This document shows positions 26,365-34,672 of a DNA stretch of 64,000 nt, in pieces. The notes beneath the pieces are model-generated. The model had not been told where the DNA came from. It worked only from the letters and a program-made list of their open reading frames with translations, and did not search any database. The stretch's first letter is position 1. Every line of letters starts with the position of its first letter. The stretch lies in contig NZ_UFQQ01000002.1 of the NCBI RefSeq assembly GCF_900218015.1, forward strand, positions 141,688 to 205,687, read 5' to 3'. The stretch comes from Rhodopseudomonas pentothenatexigens (lineage in GTDB: Bacteria > Pseudomonadota > Alphaproteobacteria > Rhizobiales > Xanthobacteraceae). The position numbers were made by a program, and so were the translations under genes.

Positions 26365-26532
26365 TCAGCCCTTCTTGCTGCGCACCGGGACCGGTTGCGG
26401 GACGAGTTCGGTGAGGGCCGACACGGTGTTGCGGAGGCGGTTGATGCGGCGGCTGTAGTTCAGCATCAGCCCGGCGAGGAAGGCGCTGCAGATCAGCGTG
26501 AACACTGCGAACGCGACGACGTCGTCACCCAT
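26365..26532 (-). CDS. 55-residue single-pass membrane protein
   Basis: Begins MGDDVVAFAVFTLICSAFLA with one hydrophobic helix (residues 5-24), then a basic coiled segment (NYSRRINRLRNTVSAL) and a tail ending PVRSKKG. An SD (GAGAGGAA) precedes the ATG. The function is unknown; the topology suggests a short anchor with a positively charged cytoplasmic end. Confidence 0.6.
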   Translation of the reverse strand: MGDDVVAFAVFTLICSAFLAGLMLNYSRRINRLRNTVSALTELVPQPVPVRSKKG

Positions 26533-26730
26533 GGTCGTTCCTCTCCTCGATTGGCGCGCGGCCGGCGCCGGGACGGCGGGCCGGCCGCATCGCTGTGCGA
26601 ACGATACACGATGCTAGACGCCGGAGTCATAACCAGAAATGACCGGTGACAACCGGCCCTCGCATGCGAGCGTCTGTCGTGCGCGATGGCTAATCTTTGA
26701 TGAAGCGGGCCGTTGTGCAACGCAGCACAA

Positions 26731-26925
26731 CTACTCGTGATAGAAATGCCCGTGCGGCTCGGTCAGCGAATGGTCCCACGGCGTGGCGCGGTGGGTCTCG
26801 GTCCCGCACGCCGGGCATTTGTACTCGCGCACCTGATAGCCCTTCACCAGCGGGCGATTGCCGGTCAGCTCCAGGGTGACGTTGCAGGTCGGGCAATGCG
26901 GGGTGGTGGTGGTCATGCGCGCCAT
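26731..26925 (-). CDS. Small two-CxxC zinc-binding protein
   Basis: 64 aa, or 61 from the internal ATG at 26916. CPTC near the N-terminus and CPAC in the middle form a probable zinc knuckle. The tail contains several His residues (WDHSLTEPHGHFYHE). No DNA-binding domain is otherwise apparent. It could be a metal-binding or nucleic-acid-associated protein; the role is unknown. Confidence 0.65.
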   Translation of the reverse strand: MARMTTTTPHCPTCNVTLELTGNRPLVKGYQVREYKCPACGTETHRATPWDHSLTEPHGHFYHE

Positions 26926-27141
26926 CCGAATCAGGACAATCCCTAGTCGGCACGATTTCGGGTTCCATCGCCACTGCGATCTGGCGCGCAGGGATTCGCC
27001 GGAGCTGCGCCATGCGGTCGCAGCCGAAAGTCGCGCACCTTGCGGCGGCGGCCGCCGCCGGCGCGGCTCAACCCTTCCTTAACGACGCGCCGCTATCGTT
27101 AACGCACCGTTTATCGGCGCGATGCGCGCCCGGGCCGTGCC

Positions 27142-27687
27142 ATGTACCGGATCGACTTCAACAAGCTGCGCTTCCTGATCGTCGACGACAATCCGCACAT
27201 GCGGCGCATTCTGCGCACGCTGCTGCACTCGTTCGGCACCCGCGAAGTCTATGAAGCCGAGGACGGCGCCACTGCGCTCGAAATGTACAGCCATTATTCG
27301 CCCGACATCCTGATCACCGATTGGGAGATGCCGATCTTCGACGGGCTGGAGCTGGCGCAGATGATCCGGCAGCCGGAGGCCAAGGGCAATCCGTATGCGC
27401 CGATCATCATGCTGACGGCGCATTCCGAAAAGCGCCGCGTCACACTGGCGCGCGATGCCGGCGTCACCGAATTCCTCGCCAAGCCGATCTCGTCGAAGGG
27501 GCTGTATCAGCGCGTCCTCAACGTGGTGGCGAGCCCGCGCCCGTTCATCCGCACCCGCAATTACTTCGGCCCCGACCGCCGCCGCAACACCACCGCCGGC
27601 TATATCGGGCCGGAGCGGCGCCACGGCGGCGAAGCCGACATCATCCAGCAGCCGTCGCTGCTCGACAAAGCCCGCGTCAACACCTAG
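27142..27687 (+). CDS. CheY-like response regulator with C-terminal extension
   Basis: 181 aa. The receiver domain (residues 8-125) has the acidic pair D15/D16, phospho-acceptor D60 (ILITDWEMP), T92 and K114 (FLAKPI), so it should be phosphorylatable. The C-terminal 55 residues (RPFIRTRNYFGPDRRR and YIGPERRHGG) are basic and conserved among alphaproteobacterial relatives but are not a DNA-binding domain. The next gene encodes an HPt protein 16 bases downstream, so the pair forms part of a phosphorelay. Two TTAACG half-sites lie upstream (27079 and 27099) but their spacing does not make a CtrA box. Confidence 0.88.
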   Translation: MYRIDFNKLRFLIVDDNPHMRRILRTLLHSFGTREVYEAEDGATALEMYSHYSPDILITDWEMPIFDGLELAQMIRQPEAKGNPYAPIIMLTAHSEKRRVTLARDAGVTEFLAKPISSKGLYQRVLNVVASPRPFIRTRNYFGPDRRRNTTAGYIGPERRHGGEADIIQQPSLLDKARVNT

Positions 27688-27703
27688 CAGGCGCCCGAGA
27701 CCG

Positions 27704-28294
27704 ATGAGCAAGCCCCGCCCCGGCGACATTCAGGTCGCGACCTTCCCGACCCATCAGGTGATCACCCAGGCCAACCCGCTGCGCCGCGCGATGCGGCGGC
27801 TGGCCGAGGACGCCCCGGCCGAGCCCGCCGACGATCCGGTGGCGCGCGCCGAAGCGGCGCTGGCGTCGCTGTCCGGCGAATTCGGCGACTGGATGGCGGA
27901 GGAATGCCAGCGGCTCGCCACCGCCCATGCCGAGCTGCTGCGCGACGGCGTCACCAAGGACAATCGCGCCGCGCTGTTCCGCGCCGCCCACGACATCAAG
28001 GGCGACGCCGCCACCTTCGGTTTCCCGGCCGCCGCGGCGACCGCCGCCAGCCTGTGCCGGATCGTCGAGCACGCGCCCGATCTCGCCAAGGTGCCGGCCG
28101 AACTGATCGCCAACCACGTCGCCGCGATCCAGGCGATCGTGCGCGAAGGCGCCGGCGGCCAGAAATCCGAAGTGCAGCGCGCGCTGAACCGCAAGCTGCG
28201 CAATGTCGCCGACGACTACCTCGCCGCCGTCAACCGCGACCGCCCCGAACACCTTGAAGCCATCCTCGCCCCGAGCTTGGTGCCGGAGGAGTAG
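27704..28294 (+). CDS. HPt-domain phosphotransfer protein
   Basis: 196 aa. The phospho-accepting His is H96 in AAHDIKGDAATFGF, the classic HPt helix. The N-terminal 45 residues are Pro/Ala-rich linker and the C-terminus is helical. It lies directly downstream of a CheY-like regulator and presumably exchanges phosphate with it or with a hybrid kinase located elsewhere. No kinase gene is in the window. Confidence 0.85.
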   Translation: MSKPRPGDIQVATFPTHQVITQANPLRRAMRRLAEDAPAEPADDPVARAEAALASLSGEFGDWMAEECQRLATAHAELLRDGVTKDNRAALFRAAHDIKGDAATFGFPAAAATAASLCRIVEHAPDLAKVPAELIANHVAAIQAIVREGAGGQKSEVQRALNRKLRNVADDYLAAVNRDRPEHLEAILAPSLVPEE

Positions 28295-28308
28295 TTCGCC
28301 AAGGGCTC

Positions 28309-28345
28309 GTCATTCCGGGGCGCCGCGCAGCGGCGAACCCGGAAT
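28309..28345 (-). repeat. REP-like palindrome, type 1, left member of a doublet
   Basis: Begins GTCATTCCGGGGCGCC and ends GAACCCGGAAT, the reverse orientation of the 25325 copy. It pairs with the forward copy 39 bases further right. Confidence 0.8.
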
Positions 28346-28384
28346 CCAGAGGTTGTGACGACGCCGAGCTCTCAACAGCGCGAG

Positions 28385-28423
28385 ATTCCGGGTTCGCTTG
28401 CTACGCAACCGCCCCGGAATGAC
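28385..28423 (+). repeat. REP-like palindrome, type 1, right member of a doublet
   Basis: Forward copy beginning ATTCCGGGTTCGC and ending CGCCCCGGAATGAC, with a changed stem tip (TTGCTACGCAA). Confidence 0.8.
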
Positions 28424-28507
28424 TCATCGTTGGCTTGCAGACGGCGGGACTATCCAGAGCGCTCATCGATCGATTGAAGCGGATTTATAAGTTCCCAAGG
28501 GTACTGG

Positions 28508-28618
28508 TTCCTCATCCTGAGGAGCCCCGGCGCAGCCGGGGCGTCTCGAAGGATGAGGAGCCGCACATCCCGCGACGCATGGTTCGAGACGGCGCTGCGC
28601 GCCTCCTCACCATGAGGC
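28508..28618. repeat. Long palindromic dispersed-type repeat
   Basis: About 110 bases with several nested inverted repeats: CCTCATCCTGAGGA, CCCCGGCGCAGCCGGGG, GAAGGATGAGG, and a terminal CCTCACCATGAGG. It resembles a multi-copy non-coding element seen in Bradyrhizobium-type genomes by memory. Only one copy is in this window. Confidence 0.45.
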
Positions 28619-28676
28619 TGTGCTCGTTGTGAGCCCAGCAAAGTGCGACCATGCTTCGATGAGGAACAGAACTGAC

Positions 28677-29846
28677 CTACGCCGCGACCGGCGCGTAGCT
28701 CCAGGCTTGCTGTTCGGCGATCACTTCGTCGCGCAGCGCGGCGGCTTCGTCGCGGGCGAATTCGGTGGCGAAGCGGCGCAGCAGGATCAAGAGCGGGCCG
28801 GCCGCATCCGGATCGGTCTCGCACTGCGTCAGCACCCGCTCGACCATGCGGCGGCGCAGCCGGGCGGCGCCGGATTCATTGGCCACGAAACCGATCTCGC
28901 GCTCGGCGGCGAGCGCGGCGCGGAACGCCGGAAACACCGTCTCGGGCAGCCCGGCGCGGCCGAGCAGCGCATTCAGCGAGGCGCGGCTGCCGTCGGCGAG
29001 CAGCGCCGCGACCCGCGCCGGCGCGGTGCCGGACAGTTCGGCGAGCGCGTGTTCGACCAGCGGCAGATTGCCTGAGAGCAGCGCGCGCAAAATCAGTCCG
29101 GCGGTCAGCGTGCCGGTCTGCCGCAGATGCCGCATCAACGCCGCCATATCGGTGCCGCGGGCGCCTGCGGCGATCACGATCGTGGAGCGATCCATCGCCT
29201 CCCCGGCCGCGCGCGCGGCGCGGTCGGCGCTGAGCCAGCCGCGCGCCACCACGAATTGCTGCAAGGTGTCGGACAGCTTCGCCACCAGCGCCAGCCGCGT
29301 CGCGGCCGGCAGATCCGGCAGCGCCAGCATCGACTCGCGGATCGCGGCGAGATGGCCGTGGCGCTCGACGATGCGGTCCCACGAGAACGTCGCCAGCTCG
29401 GCGTGCGGGTTTTCGATCAGCTCCAGCGCCGCCGCCGGCGAGCCGACCTCGGCGATCGCGGCGCACACCGCGGCGGGCAGTTCGAACCGCCGCGCCACCG
29501 CGCATTGCACCGCGTTGTCGCCGGTGGCGACGATGTCGACCAGATCGGCGTCGAGCAAGAGCGGCGAGAATTCCAGCACCGGCAGCGCCACCGAGGCCTG
29601 ATCGGACGCCAGCGCACGCACGATCGTCGGCGGCGCATCGGGCGTCGAGGCGAAGACTTCGGCGATCGCCTGCCGCACTTGGGCAGCGGGATCATCCAGC
29701 ATCAGGAGCAGCGCGCCTTCGGCGGCGATGCGGTCGTCTGTCGAGAGATCGGAAACAAGCCAGGCACGGGCCAGAGCGCGGGTGGCTTCGGCGCGTTCGC
29801 CGGCCGGGGCGTGGCGGATCCAACTGATGAACTGCCGAACAATCAT
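28677..29846 (-). CDS. DUF2336-type helical repeat protein
   Basis: 389 aa, cytoplasmic. Built from HEAT-like helical pairs: LLLMLDDPAAQVRQAIAEVF and VARRFELPAAVCAAIAEVGS, through VEHALAELSGTAPARVAALL. No catalytic motif is seen. DUF2336 proteins are restricted mainly to alphaproteobacteria and have no settled role. A near-consensus CtrA-like box (TTAACAAAGGGTTCA, one mismatch) lies about 80 bases upstream. Confidence 0.8.
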   Translation of the reverse strand: MIVRQFISWIRHAPAGERAEATRALARAWLVSDLSTDDRIAAEGALLLMLDDPAAQVRQAIAEVFASTPDAPPTIVRALASDQASVALPVLEFSPLLLDADLVDIVATGDNAVQCAVARRFELPAAVCAAIAEVGSPAAALELIENPHAELATFSWDRIVERHGHLAAIRESMLALPDLPAATRLALVAKLSDTLQQFVVARGWLSADRAARAAGEAMDRSTIVIAAGARGTDMAALMRHLRQTGTLTAGLILRALLSGNLPLVEHALAELSGTAPARVAALLADGSRASLNALLGRAGLPETVFPAFRAALAAEREIGFVANESGAARLRRRMVERVLTQCETDPDAAGPLLILLRRFATEFARDEAAALRDEVIAEQQAWSYAPVAA

Positions 29847-30162
29847 GACACTTCCGGCCGACGCAACCTCACCTCGCGCCTTGTGACAAGGCGCCTCATG
29901 TCAACCATCGATAAACCATCCCTCTTAACAAAGGGTTCACCATAACCGGCTGAGTTCGTTGACGTTTCGTTAAGGCACGCGGGCGGCCCGGCGACCTGCT
30001 CGCATTGCCGCGCACAAGCGCCGTCCCGGGTTCCTCGGCCGCCGCTGCCTACAAACGCGACAATGTATGATTACAAATTGATCGCAAGTCGCGGCCGTTT
30101 TCATATGTAAATTTGCACATTGCCTTGCACAATTCGTCATTTTCATCCGGCCGCCGTCGGCG
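29847..30162. promoter_or_regulatory. Divergent control region between DUF2336 and the ABC-nitrilase operon
   Basis: 315 bases, no gene. It contains the one-mismatch CtrA-like site at 29925-29939, and near the ABC operon two direct copies of TTGCACA (30113 and 30125, period 12). The AT-rich block 30060-30135 is the likely promoter and operator for the transporter operon. No single -35/-10 pair is convincing. Confidence 0.5.
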
Positions 30163-30999
30163 ATGATGAGCGAGCGAACTAACGACTTCGAGCTGATCAG
30201 CAAGGAGAGCGCCGTGCACGCAGACATCTCGAAAGCCTCCGCCGCGAAGCTGCGGCGCGCCACCGAACTGGCGATCGGGCCGGTGCTGTTGTTCGGCGTG
30301 TGGTGGCTCGCCGCGCGCGGCGGCTGGGTCAACAAGGACCTGTTGCCCTCCCCGGTCGACACGCTGCGCGACACCGCGGTCAATCTGTGGTCGGGCAGCA
30401 TGAGCAAGGACATCGCGCACACCATGGTGCGCGTCGGCTATTCGATAGCCATTGCGATCATCGCCGGCGTGCCGGTCGGCATCGTGCTCGGCGCCAAGGC
30501 GGCGGTGTATCGCTCGGTCGAGTTCATCGTCGACTTCTTTCGCTCGACGCCGGCGACCGCGATGTTTCCGCTGTTCCTCTTGCTGTTCGGCCTCGGCGAT
30601 CTCGCCAAGATCGCGGTGGCGGCGTTCGCCGCCTGGCTGGTGATCGTATTCAACGTCGCCTACGGCGTGATGAACGCGCGGCAGACCCGGATCCTCGCCG
30701 CCCGTTCGATGGGCGCCTCGTCGCTGCGGATCTTCCGCGACGTGATCTTCTTCGAGACCCTGCCGCAGACCTTCATCGGGTTGCGCACCGCGGTGTCGCT
30801 GGCGCTGGTGGTGATCATCGTCGCCGAGATGTTCATCGGCGCCACCGACGGCATGGGCCATCGCATCATCGACGCGCAGATCTCCTACTCGCTCACCGAC
30901 ATGTACGGCTCGATCCTGATCGCCGGCGCGCTCGGCTACGGCCTCAACCTGATCCTGCTGTTTCTCGAGCGCTCGATCGTCCACTGGTCGGGCAAATGA
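30163..30999 (+). CDS. ABC transporter permease, NitT/TauT type
   Basis: 278 aa with about six membrane helices (ATELAIGPVLLFGVWWLA through NLILLFLERSI). The cytoplasmic loop carries the EAA-like motif ARSMGASSLRIFRDVIF, which contacts the ATPase. Relatives transport nitrate, taurine, sulfonates or pyrimidine precursors. It heads a five-gene run (permease, binding protein, ATPase, nitrilase, LysR). The substrate is inferred from the nitrilase to be a nitrile, amide or similar nitrogen compound. Confidence 0.9.
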   Translation: MMSERTNDFELISKESAVHADISKASAAKLRRATELAIGPVLLFGVWWLAARGGWVNKDLLPSPVDTLRDTAVNLWSGSMSKDIAHTMVRVGYSIAIAIIAGVPVGIVLGAKAAVYRSVEFIVDFFRSTPATAMFPLFLLLFGLGDLAKIAVAAFAAWLVIVFNVAYGVMNARQTRILAARSMGASSLRIFRDVIFFETLPQTFIGLRTAVSLALVVIIVAEMFIGATDGMGHRIIDAQISYSLTDMYGSILIAGALGYGLNLILLFLERSIVHWSGK

Positions 31000-31034
31000 C
31001 CCTCCCCGCTGCCCTCGTTCACAAGGAGACGACG

Positions 31035-32027
31035 ATGTCCAAATCCCTTCTGCTGGCCGCCGCGGTGACCGCCGCACTCTCCACGGCCGGCACCGCGCAG
31101 GCCGCCTGCGCCAAGATGGACAAGGTGTCGGCCGCCTGGCTGCCGATCATGCAGACCACTGCCTACTACGTCGCGCTCGACCAGAAGCTGTTCGAGAAGG
31201 CCTGCATCGAGATCGAATCCGCCAAGATGGAATCGCCGAACCAGATCATCGACGCGCTGATCGCCGGCCGCGCCGATTTCGGTCCGCCCGGCGCCGCGGC
31301 CGGCATCGCGATGATCGCGGAGTCGAAGTTCCCCGGCAAGCTGAAGGTGTTCGGGCTGCAGGGCGGCGGCATCAAGGTCGACCGCATCAATGACGGGCTG
31401 ATCGTCAAGCCGGACAGCGAGATCAAGAGCTTCGCCGATCTCAAGGGCAAGACCCTCGGCCACGTCCCCGGCATCCAGTGGCGCACGATCTCGCGCCAGA
31501 TGGTGAAGGCCGCGGGGCTCGATCCGGACAAGGACGTCAAGCTGGTCGATCTCGCGGTGGCGATGCAGGTGCCGGCGGTGGTCGGCGGCACGGTCGACGC
31601 CACGCTGTCGCTGGAGCCGGTCGGCTCGATCGCGGTGGCGTCCGGCAAGGCCAAGCGCGCGATGACCAATCCGGTCGCCAGCGTGATCGCCGACCCGTTC
31701 TATTCCGGCGCCTCGGTGATGACTACCAAGTTCCTGACCGAGCGGCCCGACGTCGCCCGCCGCGTCGTCGCGGTGATCGACCAGGCCACCGACCTCGTCA
31801 ACGCCGACTTCGCCAAATACAAGGCGGTGCTGCCGAGCTATACGCCGATCAAGGCCGACCAGCTCGATCTGGTCGCGCAGCCCTATTTGCGCGGCTTCAA
31901 GGATCTCGACGACACCGACGTCAAATCCTATCAGGCGCTGGTCGACGTGTTCATCGCCCAGGGCGTGATGCAGGGACCGATCAACGTCCGCGACAAACTG
32001 CTGACCAAGGCGGATCTCGGCGAATGA
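31035..32027 (+). CDS. ABC transporter substrate-binding protein, NitT/TauT (NMT1-like)
   Basis: 330 aa. A signal peptide (MSKSLLLAAAVTAALSTAGTAQA) is followed by a two-lobed periplasmic binding fold (VSAAWLPIMQTTAYYVALDQ, and LIAGRADFGPPGAAAGIAMI). SD AAGGAG precedes the ATG at 31035. It delivers substrate to the neighbouring permease. The Cys right after the signal peptide (A-C-A-K) is not preceded by a true lipobox, so it is probably soluble. Confidence 0.9.
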   Translation: MSKSLLLAAAVTAALSTAGTAQAACAKMDKVSAAWLPIMQTTAYYVALDQKLFEKACIEIESAKMESPNQIIDALIAGRADFGPPGAAAGIAMIAESKFPGKLKVFGLQGGGIKVDRINDGLIVKPDSEIKSFADLKGKTLGHVPGIQWRTISRQMVKAAGLDPDKDVKLVDLAVAMQVPAVVGGTVDATLSLEPVGSIAVASGKAKRAMTNPVASVIADPFYSGASVMTTKFLTERPDVARRVVAVIDQATDLVNADFAKYKAVLPSYTPIKADQLDLVAQPYLRGFKDLDDTDVKSYQALVDVFIAQGVMQGPINVRDKLLTKADLGE

Positions 32028-32860
32028 ACGCGCGCAGCGTCCTCCAATTGCGGCCGGAGCCCATGACCGACACCGCAACCGTTCCGGCCGCGCCGAAGCC
32101 CGGCCGGCAGGCTAAGATGACGATCCGCGGCCTGCGCAAGACCTTCAACGATGCCGTCGTTTACGACGGCTTCGACCTCGACCTGCCGCTCGGCCAGTTC
32201 ATCTCGGTGTTCGGCCCGAACGGCTGCGGCAAGAGCACGCTGATCAACATGATCTCCGGCCTGATGCCGATGGATGCCGGCGAGGTGCTGTACGACGGCC
32301 AGCGCATCAGCGAGACGCGGATCTCCTACGTGTTCCAGAACTACCGCGAGGCGCTGTTTCCCTGGCTGAAGGCGATCGACAACATCCACTACCCGCTGAA
32401 GGTGATGGGCGTGCCGCGCGCCGAGCGCGAGCGGCGGATCGAGAAGCTGCTGGCCGAGTTCGAAATCCGCATCGACCTCAACGCCTACCCCTACACGCTG
32501 TCGGGCGGCCAGCAGCAGACCGTGTCGATCCTGCGCGCGCTGGTGACCGAGCCGGAGGTGCTGTTTCTCGACGAGCCGTTCTCGGCGCTCGACTACGAGA
32601 TGACGATGTCGATGCGCGAGCAGTTGCAGAAGATCTTCATGAAGACGAAGACCACGATGCTGCTGGTGTCACACGATCTCGACGAGGCGATCGAACAGGC
32701 CGACAAGCTGGTGCTGCTGACGCGGCGGCCGACCCAGGTCGCCGAGATCGTCGAGATCGGCCTGCCGTGGCCGCGCGACCGCACCGTCACCACCGGCGAC
32801 GACTTCATGGCGATCAAGCGCCACTGCCTCGATCGCTTCTGGCAGGAAGTAAAGAAATGA
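32024..32860 (+). CDS. ABC transporter ATP-binding protein, NitT/TauT type
   Basis: 278 aa from an ATG that overlaps the preceding stop (ATGA); an internal ATG at 32063 with GGAG upstream could also serve. Walker A FGPNGCGKST (about 63-72), Q-loop FQNYREALFPW, signature LSGGQQQ, Walker B VLFLDEPFSALD and switch His SHDLDEA are all present, so it should be active. It powers the transporter. Translational coupling with the binding-protein gene is implied by the overlap. Confidence 0.93.
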   Translation: MNARSVLQLRPEPMTDTATVPAAPKPGRQAKMTIRGLRKTFNDAVVYDGFDLDLPLGQFISVFGPNGCGKSTLINMISGLMPMDAGEVLYDGQRISETRISYVFQNYREALFPWLKAIDNIHYPLKVMGVPRAERERRIEKLLAEFEIRIDLNAYPYTLSGGQQQTVSILRALVTEPEVLFLDEPFSALDYEMTMSMREQLQKIFMKTKTTMLLVSHDLDEAIEQADKLVLLTRRPTQVAEIVEIGLPWPRDRTVTTGDDFMAIKRHCLDRFWQEVKK

Positions 32861-32920
32861 CGGGTGCCGGCTGAGCCGGGCCCGACCGATCCGAACCACC
32901 CTTACAATCTGGAGACTGAC

Positions 32921-34594
32921 ATGACGAAGCGCCGGTTTCGCGCCGCTGCGGTGCAGACACTCGCCAAGTTGGGCGATTTCGATTTCAACATCGCGCTCGC
33001 GACGGCTTACGTCGAGGACGCGGTCCGGCAGGGTGCCGAGCTGATCGTGTTCCCGGAATGCATGGACACCGGCTATCTGTTCGACTCGGCCGAGCACTGC
33101 CGCGAGCTCGCCGAGACGCTGACCGACGGCCCGTTCGTCAAGGCGCTCGCCGCGCTAAGCCGCAAGCACGGCGTCTATATCGCCAGCGGCATCACCGAAT
33201 GGGATCCGGCCAAACAGAAGATCTTCAACACCGGCATCATGTTCGACCGCAACGGCGAGGTCGCGTGCCACTATCACAAGCAGTTCCTCGCCACCCACGA
33301 CCAGAACTGGTTCGCGTTCGGCGAGCGCGGCTGCCCGGTGGTCGACACCGACCTCGGCAGGATCGGTCTGCTGATCTGCTTCGACGGCCGCATCCCCGAG
33401 ATCTTCCGCGCCATGACGATGCAGGGCGCCGAAGTGATCGTCGACATGGCGAACTTCTTCGCGATGGATCAGGCCGACATGTGGGGCCCGGCGCGCTCCT
33501 ACGAAAACGGCGTTTGGCTGGTGGCCGCCACCAAGGCCGGCTACGAGCGCTCGATCTACTATCCGGGCGGCAGCATGATCGTCGACCCGAAGGGCCGCGT
33601 GCTGTCGAAGGTGCCGTACGATACCCATGGCCTGTCGATCGCCACCATCGATCTCGACGAAGCCGCCGACAAGTCGATCTACACCGCCAACGACAAGATC
33701 GCCGATCGCCGCCCCGAGACCTACGGCATCATGGCGCAGCCCTACGAAAAAACCCCGGTCCACGGCGTCGCCTATCAGCCGCTGATCCCGTCGCAATCGG
33801 TCACCAAGGTGGCGGCGGTGCAGATCCACGTCACGCCGGACTGCAGCGTCGCCGAGGTGCTCGACATGGTCGACCACACCGCCAAGCTCGGCGCCAAGGT
33901 GATCACCCTGCCCGAATACGCCTTCAGCGCGCACTACATCCTGACGCCGGCCGAAGCGGCGACAGCCGCCGACGAGGCCGGCGCCAACCTCGCCGCAGTG
34001 TCCAAGATCGCCGCCCGCTATGGCTGCCTGATCGCGGCGCCGATCGTCGAGCGCGCCGCTGCCGGCCTCTATGTCAGCACGGTGCTGATCGGCCCCGACG
34101 GCAAGGAAATCGGCCGCTATCGCAAGACGCATCTCACCGCCGAGGAGCGCAAATGGGCGGTCGCCGGCTTCGACTATCCGGTGTTCGACACCCCGTTCGG
34201 CCGGATCGGCGTGATGTCGGGCTATGACGCGGTGTTTCCGGAAACCTCGCGCTGCCTCGGGATCGGCGCAGCCGACATCATCCTGTGGCCGGCGGCGCTG
34301 CGCGAGCCGTTCGAGCGCGAACTGCTGGCGGTGCCGCGCGCCGAGGACAACCGCGTGGCGGTCGTGCTCGCCAACCGGGTCGACAGCCCCTACCCCGGCG
34401 GCAGCGTGGTGATCCCGCCGACCGGCTTCCCGCAATGGGATATCAACGTCGCGGCGCCGCGGGTGATGAAGCTCGGCGCGGTCATGCCCAAGCACATCGA
34501 CCTCGCGGTGTGCCGGCAGAAGCTGATGATCCCGAAGGTGGACATGTTTGCAAACCGGCTGGTGGAGACGTACGCTCCGATCGTCGCGGCGTAG
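32921..34594 (+). CDS. Tandem-domain nitrilase/amidase superfamily hydrolase
   Basis: 557 aa from the ATG at 32921 (SD CTGGAG), twice the usual family length. Two carbon-nitrogen hydrolase domains are fused. Domain 1 (1-280) has the intact triad E46 (VFPECMDTGY), K120 (HYHKQF) and C153 (LLICFDGR). Domain 2 (292-557) keeps E332 and K402 but has S433 (VMSGYD) where Cys is required, so it is probably inactive and structural. Family members hydrolyse nitriles, amides or carbamoyl compounds. It follows an ABC importer by 60 bases, so it likely processes the imported compound in the cytoplasm and releases nitrogen. Confidence 0.88.
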   Translation: MTKRRFRAAAVQTLAKLGDFDFNIALATAYVEDAVRQGAELIVFPECMDTGYLFDSAEHCRELAETLTDGPFVKALAALSRKHGVYIASGITEWDPAKQKIFNTGIMFDRNGEVACHYHKQFLATHDQNWFAFGERGCPVVDTDLGRIGLLICFDGRIPEIFRAMTMQGAEVIVDMANFFAMDQADMWGPARSYENGVWLVAATKAGYERSIYYPGGSMIVDPKGRVLSKVPYDTHGLSIATIDLDEAADKSIYTANDKIADRRPETYGIMAQPYEKTPVHGVAYQPLIPSQSVTKVAAVQIHVTPDCSVAEVLDMVDHTAKLGAKVITLPEYAFSAHYILTPAEAATAADEAGANLAAVSKIAARYGCLIAAPIVERAAAGLYVSTVLIGPDGKEIGRYRKTHLTAEERKWAVAGFDYPVFDTPFGRIGVMSGYDAVFPETSRCLGIGAADIILWPAALREPFERELLAVPRAEDNRVAVVLANRVDSPYPGGSVVIPPTGFPQWDINVAAPRVMKLGAVMPKHIDLAVCRQKLMIPKVDMFANRLVETYAPIVAA

Positions 34595-34672
34595 TCCCGT
34601 TCGGTGGCTGTCCGGACACAGACGGAAGGCCGGCGCATCGGCGCCGGCCGTGCCGGGGAGACGGCGGCGGGC

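Larger units (their letters stand above)
28295..28676. other. Intergenic repeat cluster
   Basis: 380 bases without a gene. It holds an inverted REP doublet (28309-28345 and 28385-28423) and a third, longer dispersed-type repeat (28508-28618). Confidence 0.6.

Noticed and set aside
27079-27102. CtrA box before the response regulator
   Set aside because: The two TTAACG half-sites are 16 bases apart, not seven, so the site does not fit the consensus.
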